The notes beneath the pieces are model-generated. The model was not told the origin of the DNA and ran no database searches. It saw nothing but the letters and a program-made list of their open reading frames with translations. This document shows, in pieces, positions 1-5,142 of a DNA stretch of 5,630 nt (position 1 is the first letter of the stretch; each line of letters starts with the position of its first letter). Source of the DNA: Clostridia bacterium (GTDB lineage: Bacteria; Aerophobota; Aerophobia; Aerophobales; AE-B3A); the NCBI GenBank assembly GCA_009618505.1, contig WJOQ01000224.1, positions 1 through 5,630 on the forward strand. Direction: 5' to 3'. The translations under genes and the position numbers were made by a program.

Positions 1-130
1 TGTCAATGCCCAAATGGTTGCGAGCAAAAGTTAGGCTGATAGTGTAGTCAAATTTATCATCAAAGACGATTTAAGGGCTATTTTAGGCACAGTTTTGACT
101 AGAGGTATATAAATACTCAAAGGAGAGATT
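1..130. other. Left-edge sequence before the first complete small gene
   Basis: No complete gene is visible here. Two forward frames are open from the window edge: one stops at 32-34 (ending V-A-S-K-S) and one at 45-47 (ending V-R-L-I-V). Either could be the C-terminal end of a gene that starts outside the window, but too few codons are present to choose. The stretch from about 48 to 120 is AT-rich and has no ORF of note. A ribosome binding site (AGGAGAG, 121-127) for the next gene closes the segment. Confidence 0.4.
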
Positions 131-256
131 ATGAGCAGACGATTTGACGACCTGGTGAGAAGGATCACCTGTCAGATGAAGGTAATGTTAAGGGAAAGGA
201 GAAAGTTCAACGTTCTTGCGAAGGAGCTAAGGACGTTCACTAAGGAAAGGAGCTAA
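131..256 (+). CDS. Small basic hypothetical protein, 41 aa
   Basis: The ATG follows AGGAGAG (121-127) with a spacing of 3, somewhat short but clearly Shine-Dalgarno-like. The 41-residue product (start MSRRFDDLVRR, end FTKERS) is rich in Arg and Lys, has no transmembrane segment and contains one Cys. I do not recognise a family. The stop codon lies one base before the next ATG, and the last codons (AAGGAAAGGAGC) double as that gene's ribosome binding site, so the two genes are translationally coupled. This compact packing and the same-strand neighbours are typical of phage early or accessory genes. It is too short for confident calling on coding statistics, so the call rests on the ribosome binding site, coupling and context. 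Confidence 0.6.
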   Translation: MSRRFDDLVRRITCQMKVMLRERRKFNVLAKELRTFTKERS

Positions 257-257
257 T

Positions 258-407
258 ATGAGCATAGTAAGCTGGCTTTACCAGTTGGCACGCAAGGCGA
301 ACGACTTTGAGACCCTGGTGTCTGGTAAGCCGAAGAAGATAGCCAGGAGATTGAAGAACAAGCAGATTGGCAGGAGAACAGGCAAGATTTGGAAGTTTCC
401 CTTTTGA
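258..407 (+). CDS. Small basic phage-type protein, 49 aa
   Basis: Translation starts at ATG 258, one base after the previous stop codon, with AAAGGAG (246-252) upstream. The product is 49 residues and strongly basic in its second half. The segment around residues 22-42 (SGKPKKIARRLKNKQIGRR) resembles a small conserved protein I recall from phages and prophages, in which a motif like SGDPKKIARRxKNKxxGR follows a short N-terminal helix. No molecular function is established for that group to my knowledge. The family resemblance is from memory of the motif, not from a search. Together with the terminase downstream it is the best small-gene evidence that the left part of the window is phage DNA. 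Confidence 0.7.
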   Translation: MSIVSWLYQLARKANDFETLVSGKPKKIARRLKNKQIGRRTGKIWKFPF

Positions 408-449
408 CAATACAACAAGAGAGAGAAGCAAGGGAAAGGAGATAAAGAA

Positions 450-728
450 ATGTTCCATATTCTGAAGGTGTGTGTCAAGTATTGGCGGTTATGCCCGAAG
501 TACTGTGCTGATTTTGAGCCGGTGGCTTTCACTAAAGAGGCAATAAGACGCTTAGATTGTAGATTCAAGAGAAATGTTTATGTGTCTACGGAAGAGATCA
601 AGTTTCTCGTGAGGAGAGCCAGAGTTTATGAGCGTCCTCCGGGGATCTTCCCCTGGGAGCAAGAGAGAAGGGTCGAGATGAGCCTAATGGACGTTGGCAA
701 AGGATCTTTGAATGGCCTATATAAATGA
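450..728 (+). CDS. Hypothetical protein, 92 aa
   Basis: The ATG at 450 is preceded by AAAGGAG (435-441) at a spacing of 8. The 92-residue product is soluble-looking and basic. Its N-terminal part has four cysteines (C8, C15, C19, C37); the C-x6-C-x3-C spacing could be a metal or disulfide arrangement but matches no zinc motif I can name. Residues 44-61 (VYVSTEEIKFLVRRARVY) look like a strand followed by a helix, and a Pro-rich turn (PPGIFPWE) follows. I do not recognise a family. Its last 17 bases overlap the next gene in another frame, a usual arrangement in compact phage genomes. The gene is well supported by length, ribosome binding site and packing. Confidence 0.7.
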   Translation: MFHILKVCVKYWRLCPKYCADFEPVAFTKEAIRRLDCRFKRNVYVSTEEIKFLVRRARVYERPPGIFPWEQERRVEMSLMDVGKGSLNGLYK

Positions 729-867
729 CGAGAAAACAGCCGAAATAAGGAACGCCCTGGCTATTATCTTGCGAGCCTCGTTTGACAGTAAACAGCAGGA
801 TAGACTTGAGGATATAGTCAGGCAAGTGGGAAGGATTGGTGGACTGCTATCTCAGGAAAAATATTGA
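712..867 (+). CDS. Small helical-hairpin protein resembling a histidine-kinase dimerisation domain, 51 aa
   Basis: The ATG at 712 has AAAGGA (699-704) at a spacing of 7 and overlaps the end of the preceding gene by 17 bases. The 51-residue product appears to form two helices: residues 6-23 (DEKTAEIRNALAIILRAS) and 26-46, with the second containing LEDIVRQVGRI. The first helix resembles the H-box of HisKA (DHp) domains, H-E-[IL]-R-N-P-L-x-x-I, but Ala occupies the phospho-accepting His position (A10 by my alignment). The following gene product shows the same pattern, so the two may be paralogues. There is no ATP-binding domain, so kinase activity is not expected. A role as a small dimerising helical bundle is inference; the gene call itself is firmer. 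Confidence 0.6.
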   Translation: MAYINDEKTAEIRNALAIILRASFDSKQQDRLEDIVRQVGRIGGLLSQEKY

Positions 868-869
868 GA

Positions 870-904
870 GGGCTTGGCCCGCATAGGTGCCTAAGGCCAA
901 GCCC
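870..904 (+). promoter_or_regulatory. Intergenic 10-bp GC-rich hairpin
   Basis: GGGCTTGGCC (870-879) is perfectly complementary to GGCCAAGCCC (895-904), with a 15-nt loop. It begins three bases after the stop codon of the 51-aa gene and ends three bases before the AGGAG (907-911) of the 79-aa gene. No T-run follows, so it is not a standard intrinsic terminator. Plausible roles are mRNA end protection or tuning of translation of the downstream gene, but neither can be shown from sequence alone. Confidence 0.6.
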
Positions 905-917
905 CCAGGAGCGTGTG

Positions 918-1157
918 ATGAAGAAGACTCCCATAAACAAATATAGCGAAATAGTGGAGCAATGCAAACAAGCCCTGACTGTCATTATCCTTAGCGCGGA
1001 TATAATCAGGACCCGTGAGACTTTGAGCCCGGAAGGTGAGAAGTGCTTAAAGGAAATAACAAGTCAAGCCTGGCGGATCAATAGAGAGCTGAAGAAAGGA
1101 GAGAGCAAGAAAAAAAAGAAAGAGACCCTCTTGACAAGCTCCCGAAAAAGTATATAA
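918..1157 (+). CDS. Small helical-hairpin protein with Lys-rich tail, HisKA-like without the histidine, 79 aa
   Basis: I chose ATG 918 because AGGAG (907-911) sits 6 bases upstream. A longer frame from TTG 864 would run through the hairpin at 870-904 and has no ribosome binding site. Residues 11-30 (EIVEQCKQALTVIILSADII) and 39-58 form two predicted helices joined by RTRETLSP, then a Lys-rich tail (KKGESKKKKKE) with 8 consecutive A bases in the DNA. The hairpin resembles a histidine-kinase DHp domain (compare H-E-x-x-N-x-L-T-V-I), but the position of the phospho-accepting His is Glu (E14 by my alignment). It shares an AL-x-x-II-L pattern and an L-[KE]-[ED]-I-x-x-Q-x-x-R-I pattern with the preceding 51-aa product. 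Its function is unknown. Its stop codon lies inside the -10 element of the next promoter. Confidence 0.65.
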   Translation: MKKTPINKYSEIVEQCKQALTVIILSADIIRTRETLSPEGEKCLKEITSQAWRINRELKKGESKKKKKETLLTSSRKSI

Positions 1158-1158
1158 T
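1131..1158 (+). promoter_or_regulatory. Near-consensus sigma70-type promoter
   Basis: A perfect TTGACA (1131-1136) and a perfect TATAAT (1153-1158) are separated by 16 bp, one short of the optimum. Transcription would begin near 1165, giving a leader of about 35 nt before the ribbon-helix-helix gene at 1200. The promoter lies within the coding tail of the preceding gene, and the stop codon TAA (1155-1157) is part of the -10 hexamer. Two short palindromic sequences overlap it, CTTGACAAG (1130-1138) and TATATAATATA (1151-1161), and could serve as operator half-sites, although AT-rich promoters often look this way. I see no terminator between here and the transporter genes, so they may be transcribed from this promoter. 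Confidence 0.75.
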
Positions 1159-1199
1159 ATAAAGTAATAGGCTATAAAGGAAGCCAAAAGGGAGTTAAT

Positions 1200-1373
1200 A
1201 TGCCAAAACCAAAACGACTTTCAAAGGAAGGCTATCATGTTCGATTTGCTAAAGAAGATATAGATTGGATCCGGCAGGAAGCCTCGCATAGAAGATTAGC
1301 TCCTACTCATCTTATCCGCATGGCCGTATTCGATTGGTTTCGGAACAATGCCCAGACTGAAGAGCCGAAATAA
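1200..1373 (+). CDS. Probable ribbon-helix-helix DNA-binding protein, 57 aa
   Basis: The ATG at 1200 has GGGAG (1190-1194) at a spacing of 5 and lies about 35 nt downstream of a strong promoter. The 57-residue product follows the Arc/MetJ/CopG layout: a basic N-terminus, a short strand (GYHVRFAKED, residues 11-20), helix A (IDWIRQEASHRR, 21-32), a turn (LAP) and helix B (THLIRMAVFDWFRN, 36-49). Such proteins dimerise through the strands and insert the paired ribbon into the DNA major groove. Many repress their own promoter, so the promoter at 1131-1158 is its natural candidate target. No toxin gene follows, so I do not call it an antitoxin. The fold assignment rests on motif pattern only; the regulatory role is inference. 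Confidence 0.65.
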   Translation: MPKPKRLSKEGYHVRFAKEDIDWIRQEASHRRLAPTHLIRMAVFDWFRNNAQTEEPK

Positions 1374-1506
1374 AGGTAATCAAAGAATTAAACGGAGGAT
1401 AAACGCAACTCCTGATTATCAAAGGAAAATCTCAGTAGCGGAAAGAGAGGTGATGATACTACTTAGCTACAATTCTTTGAGATTGGGAGATTTTATAAAA
1501 GATTGA
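1348..1506 (+). CDS. Possible small basic protein, 52 aa, overlapping the previous gene
   Basis: An open frame from ATG 1348 to TGA 1504-1506 overlaps the ribbon-helix-helix gene by 26 bases in another frame. The product (start MPRLKSRNKGNQ, end LRLGDFIKD) has a very basic N-terminal half and a likely helix around AEREVMILLSYNSLRL (residues 31-46). The ribosome binding site at 1348 is weak (GGA only, 3 bases away), so coupled translation would be needed. A shorter start at GTG 1450 or ATG 1453 would leave only 17-18 residues. I do not recognise a family. The 13-bp sequence repeated before the terminase gene lies within its last codons, so the C-terminus may have been altered by insertion of the transporter operon. 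It could also be a chance ORF. Confidence 0.4.
   Translation: MPRLKSRNKGNQRIKRRINATPDYQRKISVAEREVMILLSYNSLRLGDFIKD
1487..1499 (+). repeat. Left copy of 13-bp direct repeat flanking the ABC operon
   Basis: GAGATTTTATAAA occurs here and again at 5143-5155, immediately before and including the first base of the terminase ATG. The two copies bracket the complete transporter operon. Here the repeat is preceded by GG, forming GGGAG (1485-1489), a good Shine-Dalgarno sequence that has no suitably placed ATG at this copy. An AT-rich 13-mer can recur by chance in 5.6 kb, so position rather than identity makes it notable. Confidence 0.55.
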
Positions 1507-1531
1507 GTAAAAACAGATCAAGGAGATAAAA

Positions 1532-3025
1532 ATGCATGGTCGATTAGCAAAGTCCTTTAAGATGTTTGTTTTAGTGGCTTTGTGTATGAGTTTAACTCTT
1601 GGAGTTCTGTCTGGCCTGGCAATGGCACAAGAGAAAAAGGTTATCCGCTGCTTTGTTCAGGCTTATACACCAAGGGAAAGAATGGAAGCTGATAGATGGG
1701 ACCCTCCCCAGTATTACTGGAAATTGGAACAAGAATACGAAAAGCTGCATCCAGATATAGATATCCAGTTTCTGAAACCCATTGTTGGCGAGTACGAAGC
1801 TTGGTTCGTTACCCAAATGACAGGGGGAACAGCTCCGGAGATCTTATGGCGACAGTTGGGAGCAGCTAAAGCGGATTATGTGAAAGATTGGTATCTAGAT
1901 TTTACTCCCTATCTGGAAAAGCCCAATCCCTATGTTGAGGGAAACGACTATTGGAAAGATATCTTTATTCCAGCAGTTTCGGAAAGCGCTGTGGCTCCTG
2001 ATGGAAAGACTTATGTTCTCGGCGTTGATATTGTTGGAGTGGGGATATATTACAACAAGAATATGTTTGCCGAGGCAGGAGTTACCATACCCAGCACCTG
2101 GAAGGAATTTATGGATATCCAAGAGAAAATCGAAAGTGCTGGTTGTACCCCTACCAGCTTCCCTTTAGGAGGGGCAATGAGCAACCCGGGTTCATGGTCG
2201 GTAAGGCTGTTGCAAGATATGATGCTGGATTCCAAGATGATGGAAATCAAAACTGGCGTAAAGGGAGCAAAGGGCGTGGTAAAACGAACACGCGAGCAGG
2301 GAGGATCGATAAGCTGGATGGAGCTTGTACGGGCAATCAAGTTGGGAATTTATAGTGCTAAGGATCCCCAATGGCAGGAACAATGGAAGTTACTCAAAGA
2401 GTGGTCCAGATATTGGCAAAAGGGATTTCTGGCAGCGGAGGATACAGATGCTTACAGACTTTATATCACTGGAAAGGCTGGGATGCTTTACGATGGGAGC
2501 TGGCAGGTAAAACCGACAGAGGTAGATTCCCTTCGGGAATTTGATTTTGGGCTCTTTAATTTTCCAAAAGTTACCGAAGAGAGTTCTCCCTATGCTACAG
2601 GCATCGAATGTCCATCCATAGGGGGAGCTGGTTGCGCCGCTGGTAATTTTTGCGTTCCTCTTGTTGTCAAAGAACGAGGCTTGGCTGACGAGACGATAGA
2701 TTGGCTGATGTTTGTTACTGCTCCTCAAAACCTTATTCCTTTGTGTAATGATCTGGGTTCTTTTGCTCCAGCCCTAAAAGTGACTGAAGGGGTTGACCCT
2801 CGACTCTTACCTTTCATCAAACAATTGGAAAGAGGATCGGAAAGAATCCAACCTGATTTGTCTATCCTCACTCCCCAATATTATCAACAACACTATAGAA
2901 TTCTCCAACAATACATTGGGGGCAGATTAACTATGGATGAGGCAACGGATAAATTACAAAGGGAGATGGAGAAAGGCGCCGATACGCTTATTGATCAACA
3001 TCCGGAATGGGGACTCAAGAAGTAG
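1532..3025 (+). CDS. ABC transporter sugar-type extracellular solute-binding protein, 497 aa
   Basis: This is the substrate-binding component of an ABC importer (family 1 solute-binding protein, MalE/CUT1 type). ATG 1532 has AGGAG (1521-1525) at a spacing of 6. The N-terminus is a signal peptide: basic residues, a hydrophobic stretch (about 11-30) and a probable signal peptidase I site after A-M-A at residue 32, before Q33. There is no lipobox, so the protein is expected to be free in the periplasm or secreted. Family hallmarks are GGTAPEILW (98-106), VAPDGKTYVLGVD (154-166), YYNKNMFAEAGVTIPSTWKEF-like residues at 173-193, and GKAGMLYDGSW (314-324). At 497 residues it is longer than the usual 400-450; residues 233-290, Lys- and Trp-rich, probably hold the extra length. 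Four cysteines (360, 368, 374, 405) lie in the second lobe. Permease genes follow. The substrate cannot be named; a sugar or oligosaccharide is likely from the family. Confidence 0.92.
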   Translation: MHGRLAKSFKMFVLVALCMSLTLGVLSGLAMAQEKKVIRCFVQAYTPRERMEADRWDPPQYYWKLEQEYEKLHPDIDIQFLKPIVGEYEAWFVTQMTGGTAPEILWRQLGAAKADYVKDWYLDFTPYLEKPNPYVEGNDYWKDIFIPAVSESAVAPDGKTYVLGVDIVGVGIYYNKNMFAEAGVTIPSTWKEFMDIQEKIESAGCTPTSFPLGGAMSNPGSWSVRLLQDMMLDSKMMEIKTGVKGAKGVVKRTREQGGSISWMELVRAIKLGIYSAKDPQWQEQWKLLKEWSRYWQKGFLAAEDTDAYRLYITGKAGMLYDGSWQVKPTEVDSLREFDFGLFNFPKVTEESSPYATGIECPSIGGAGCAAGNFCVPLVVKERGLADETIDWLMFVTAPQNLIPLCNDLGSFAPALKVTEGVDPRLLPFIKQLERGSERIQPDLSILTPQYYQQHYRILQQYIGGRLTMDEATDKLQREMEKGADTLIDQHPEWGLKK

Positions 3026-3043
3026 CTGTTAAGAAGCAAGTAT

Positions 3044-3077
3044 TTCTTTCAGGGGGGGTGTTTCCCCCCTGAAAGAA
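3044..3077 (+). promoter_or_regulatory. Strong intercistronic hairpin after the binding-protein gene
   Basis: Bases 3044-3057 pair perfectly with 3064-3077, a 14-bp stem containing six consecutive G-C pairs and closing a 6-nt loop (GTGTTT). It starts 18 bases after the binding-protein stop codon. The downstream sequence TCTTATT is not a continuous T-run, so complete termination is doubtful. In maltose-type operons, structures between the binding-protein and permease genes protect the upstream mRNA from 3' decay and give many more binding-protein copies than permease copies; that is the likely role here. Partial termination (attenuation) is the alternative. The permease ribosome binding site at 3085 lies outside the stem. 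Confidence 0.8.
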
Positions 3078-3084
3078 TCTTATT

Positions 3085-3091
3085 GGAGGAG
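3085..3091 (+). promoter_or_regulatory. Strong ribosome binding site placed for an AUA start of the first permease
   Basis: GGAGGAG is the best Shine-Dalgarno match in the operon. It is 7 bases from an in-frame ATA at 3099 and 61 bases from the first in-frame ATG (3153), so it cannot serve that ATG directly. The layout GGAGGAG-AAATAAA-ATA parallels AGGAG-ATAAAA-ATG of the binding-protein gene. This suggests that the permease originally started, or still starts, at 3099. Confidence 0.6.
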
Positions 3092-3152
3092 AAATAAAAT
3101 AGAGAGGGACAGAATAACTAAAAGAACAAAATTTAAAGCTACCCTCAGGGAG

Positions 3153-4025
3153 ATGAGCAAGAAGAAACACTGCTATCTACTTCTTGTTCCCACCTTTACC
3201 CTTTTGTTTACTTTTAATTATTATCCAGCTTTTTCTGCTATTTATCACTCTTTTTTTCAATGGAACGGCTTCAATCTAGAGAATTTCATTGGATTGAGTA
3301 ACTTTAAGGAAATTTGGTACGATCCAGTTATACGCGTATCAACGATGAATATAATCAAGCTAACCATAGCTGGTATTGTTATCAGTGTTACTGCTCCTCT
3401 ATTCGCTGCTAAACTGATCTTTAACCTTAGAAATCTGAAGGCCGGCTACTTTTATCGGGTACTTTTTGTCCTTCCCATGATGATTCCCTGGATAGTTTCC
3501 CTTTTAATTTGGAGTTTCATCTATAATCCGAACATAGGGCTCCTCAATCAGATCTTAACAGCACTAGGGTTGGAGAATTGGACCAGAGCCTGGTTAGGCG
3601 ATTTTGACATATCCCTTATTGCTATAATATTTATAGGATTTCCCTGGGTCTCCGGCTTTTCCCTCCTTATTTATCTAGCTGGTCTGCAGGCTATCTCCGA
3701 ATCTGTTCTCGATGCTGCCGTAATCGATGGATGTTCTGGACTGAGCCGTTTTTGGCGAATTGAGCTACCGCTGGTTACGGCTCAAATTAAATTGATAGTC
3801 ATTTTGAGCATAATTGGCATAATTCAGGGGTATGTAAACATTCTGATCTTGACTGGGGGAGGTCCAGGAGATGCTACTATGGTTCCTGGACTTCATATGT
3901 ATAATTCTGCTTTCTTCTATAACAGAATGGGGTATGGTTGTGCCGTGGGAACCCTTCTTTTTATAATTGTTCTTTCTCTTACTTATTTGAACCTAAGATA
4001 TATAAAATCAAATGTCGAGTATTAG
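3153..4025 (+). CDS. ABC sugar transporter permease, MalF/UgpA type, 290 aa (308 aa if started at ATA 3099)
   Basis: This is one of two inner-membrane channel subunits of the importer (binding-protein-dependent transport system permease). About six membrane segments are visible, roughly at residues 8-32, 66-88, 102-125, 153-175, 211-233 and 262-280. The cytoplasmic EAA loop that docks on the ATPase is clear at about 184-208 (SVLDAAVIDGCSGLSRFWRI, then ELPLV), with the invariant Gly at 193. The segment LTGGGPGDATMV (233-244) is typical of MalF-type subunits. ATG 3153 is the first standard start, but GGGAG touches it with no spacer, and the frame stays open upstream. An ATA at 3099, correctly spaced from GGAGGAG, would add 18 residues (ERDRITKRTKFKATLRE and the initiator), a basic N-terminus normal for this family. 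I keep 3153 as the conservative start and consider 3099 at least as likely. A 69-base gap separates it from the second permease gene. Confidence 0.92.
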   Translation: MSKKKHCYLLLVPTFTLLFTFNYYPAFSAIYHSFFQWNGFNLENFIGLSNFKEIWYDPVIRVSTMNIIKLTIAGIVISVTAPLFAAKLIFNLRNLKAGYFYRVLFVLPMMIPWIVSLLIWSFIYNPNIGLLNQILTALGLENWTRAWLGDFDISLIAIIFIGFPWVSGFSLLIYLAGLQAISESVLDAAVIDGCSGLSRFWRIELPLVTAQIKLIVILSIIGIIQGYVNILILTGGGPGDATMVPGLHMYNSAFFYNRMGYGCAVGTLLFIIVLSLTYLNLRYIKSNVEY

Positions 4026-4094
4026 CCTACTGCCTAGAACAGTCTTTCTCGGTATGGTTAAATAAATAAAGGTAAATTGAAGGGAAGATAAAAA

Positions 4095-4922
4095 ATGAAA
4101 AAGGAGTTTAGACAGGATCTGCCAGAACACACAATTTTAATGCTGGTGGCTGCAATAACATTTTATCCGTTTATTTTTTTGATTATAACTTCCTTTAAAG
4201 ATAATGCTCAGTTTATACATCATTTCTGGAGTGTAACCTTGCCCTTACACTTCTCGAATTATTCAGTTGCCTGGAGAGAGGTCGGTAACTATATGCTAAA
4301 TAGTGCCATTATCACTGGTTCTACAGTAGTTGCTGTATTGTGTATATCTACTCTATCTGCTTATGTCTTTGCCAGGTATAGCTTTCCCGGCAAAGAACTT
4401 CTCTTTCTGGCCATCCTCTCTCTTCTAATGATCCCCGGGATCTTAACTCTTATTCCTCTTTTTCTAGTAGTAAAGAAAATTGGAATCTTAAACACAAGAT
4501 GGGCCTTATTTTTTCCTTATGTAGCGGGGGGACAGATCTTTGCCATTTTTGTCTTAAGAAGTTTTTTTGCTTCTCTGCCGGAGGAATTATTTGAAGCTGC
4601 TCGCATCGATGGAGCTAGTGAGATTCATTGTGTAATTTATATCCTTCTTCCGCTTTCTAAGCCTATCTTAGTTACCATTGCCATTATGAATATTCTGGGC
4701 ACCTGGAATGACTATATCTGGCCCTTGGTTACCCTGGCTAACGATAAGTTGTGGACTATCACTTTGGGGTTGGTAAGCTTTCAGAGTATGTATGCTGGTC
4801 TAGAGTTATGGGGTCCACTTTTTGCCGGATATGTGGTAGCTTCTATACCCTTAGCAGTGCTTTTTGCTTTCGCTATGAAGTATTTCGTGGCTGGATTAAC
4901 TTCCGGTGCCTTGAAAATATAA
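4095..4922 (+). CDS. ABC sugar transporter permease, MalG/UgpE type, 275 aa
   Basis: This is the second channel subunit and partner of the preceding permease. ATG 4095 is preceded by AGGGA (4081-4085) at a spacing of 9. The 275-residue length is normal for the family. About six membrane segments are visible near residues 13-33, 68-92, 101-126, 137-158, 189-210 and 240-264. The EAA loop is textbook: LPEELFEAARIDGASE at 161-176, followed by LLPLSKP (184-190), with the conserved Gly at 173. TSFKDNAQF after the first membrane segment, NYMLNSAI (65-72), the F-P-G-K motif after the second membrane block, and a C-terminal TSGALKI are further MalG-type marks. No ATPase gene follows, unlike complete mal-type operons, so a shared MsmK/UgpC-type ATPase encoded elsewhere is expected. 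I see no convincing terminator after the stop codon. Confidence 0.93.
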   Translation: MKKEFRQDLPEHTILMLVAAITFYPFIFLIITSFKDNAQFIHHFWSVTLPLHFSNYSVAWREVGNYMLNSAIITGSTVVAVLCISTLSAYVFARYSFPGKELLFLAILSLLMIPGILTLIPLFLVVKKIGILNTRWALFFPYVAGGQIFAIFVLRSFFASLPEELFEAARIDGASEIHCVIYILLPLSKPILVTIAIMNILGTWNDYIWPLVTLANDKLWTITLGLVSFQSMYAGLELWGPLFAGYVVASIPLAVLFAFAMKYFVAGLTSGALKI

Positions 4923-4962
4923 GAAAAATATAAGATAATTTACCTTTAGGAATCGCAAAAAT

Positions 4963-5046
4963 ATGAATGCGCAGGAAAGACAGGCAAAAGGCAATCCAGG
5001 TCAAAAGAGTAGTGAAGTAGAGAAAAAAGGCTTTGATACAGGCTGA
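4963..5046 (+). CDS. Doubtful 27-aa micro-ORF, possibly frameshifted
   Basis: This is the only forward ATG frame worth noting in the 232-base gap between the second permease and the terminase gene. ATG 4963 has only a weak and distant AGG (4948-4950). The 27 residues (start MNAQERQAKGNP, end KKGFDTG) are polar and match nothing I know. The stop is created by a 10-bp tandem duplication: with one unit removed, the frame would continue eight more codons (TLTGQGSL) to TAA at 5078-5080. It may be a decayed small gene or chance. The rest of the gap holds no gene, no clear terminator and no clear promoter. Confidence 0.2.
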   Translation: MNAQERQAKGNPGQKSSEVEKKGFDTG

Positions 5047-5053
5047 TACAGGC
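5034..5053 (+). repeat. 10-bp perfect tandem duplication
   Basis: TGATACAGGC occurs twice head to tail (5034-5043 and 5044-5053). Ten bases is not a multiple of three, so the duplication changes the reading frame of anything coding here and places a TGA stop (5044-5046) in the micro-ORF above. Replication slippage is the simplest origin. Confidence 0.85.
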
Positions 5054-5142
5054 ACTTTGACAGGGCAAGGCAGCCTATAACACTAAGGCAAAATCAAAGT
5101 GGCTATATCAAGAGAATTTTATCAAGCCAGTTAAGGGATAAA

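Noticed and set aside
84..113. Possible promoter before the first small gene (TAGGCA, 18 bp, TATAAA), and TTGACT at 95-100
   Set aside because: The first pairing has a poor -35 and would start transcription almost at the ribosome binding site. TTGACT is only 7 bp from the TATAAA, far too close.
240..825. Reverse-strand open frames across the small-gene region
   Set aside because: They oppose well-packed forward genes with good ribosome binding sites, have no convincing starts, and encode nothing recognisable.
864..917. Extended N-terminus of the 79-aa gene from TTG 864
   Set aside because: It would translate through the 870-904 hairpin and has no ribosome binding site, while ATG 918 has AGGAG at a spacing of 6.
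1107..1121. Run of eight A bases as a programmed frameshift site in the 79-aa gene
   Set aside because: It encodes a plausible Lys-rich tail in frame, and I see no stimulatory structure or extended alternative frame that would make slippage meaningful.
1468..1499. TACAAT (1468-1473) or TATAAA (1494-1499) as a -10 for the transporter operon
   Set aside because: No acceptable -35 element is found 15-19 bp upstream of either; AT-rich sequence makes such hexamers common.
1200..1506. Toxin-antitoxin pair formed by the ribbon-helix-helix gene and the following 52-aa ORF
   Set aside because: The second product does not resemble a known toxin such as RelE/ParE or MazF, has a weak start, and the pair lacks the usual toxin length.
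5040..5076. AGGCTG/CAGCCT inverted repeat as a terminator after the permease genes
   Set aside because: Only 6 bp of stem with a 25-nt loop and no T-run; it also overlaps the tandem duplication.
5057..5081. TTGACA (5057-5062) with TATAAC (5076-5081) as a promoter for terL
   Set aside because: The spacer is only 13 bp, below the workable range of about 15-19 for sigma70 promoters.
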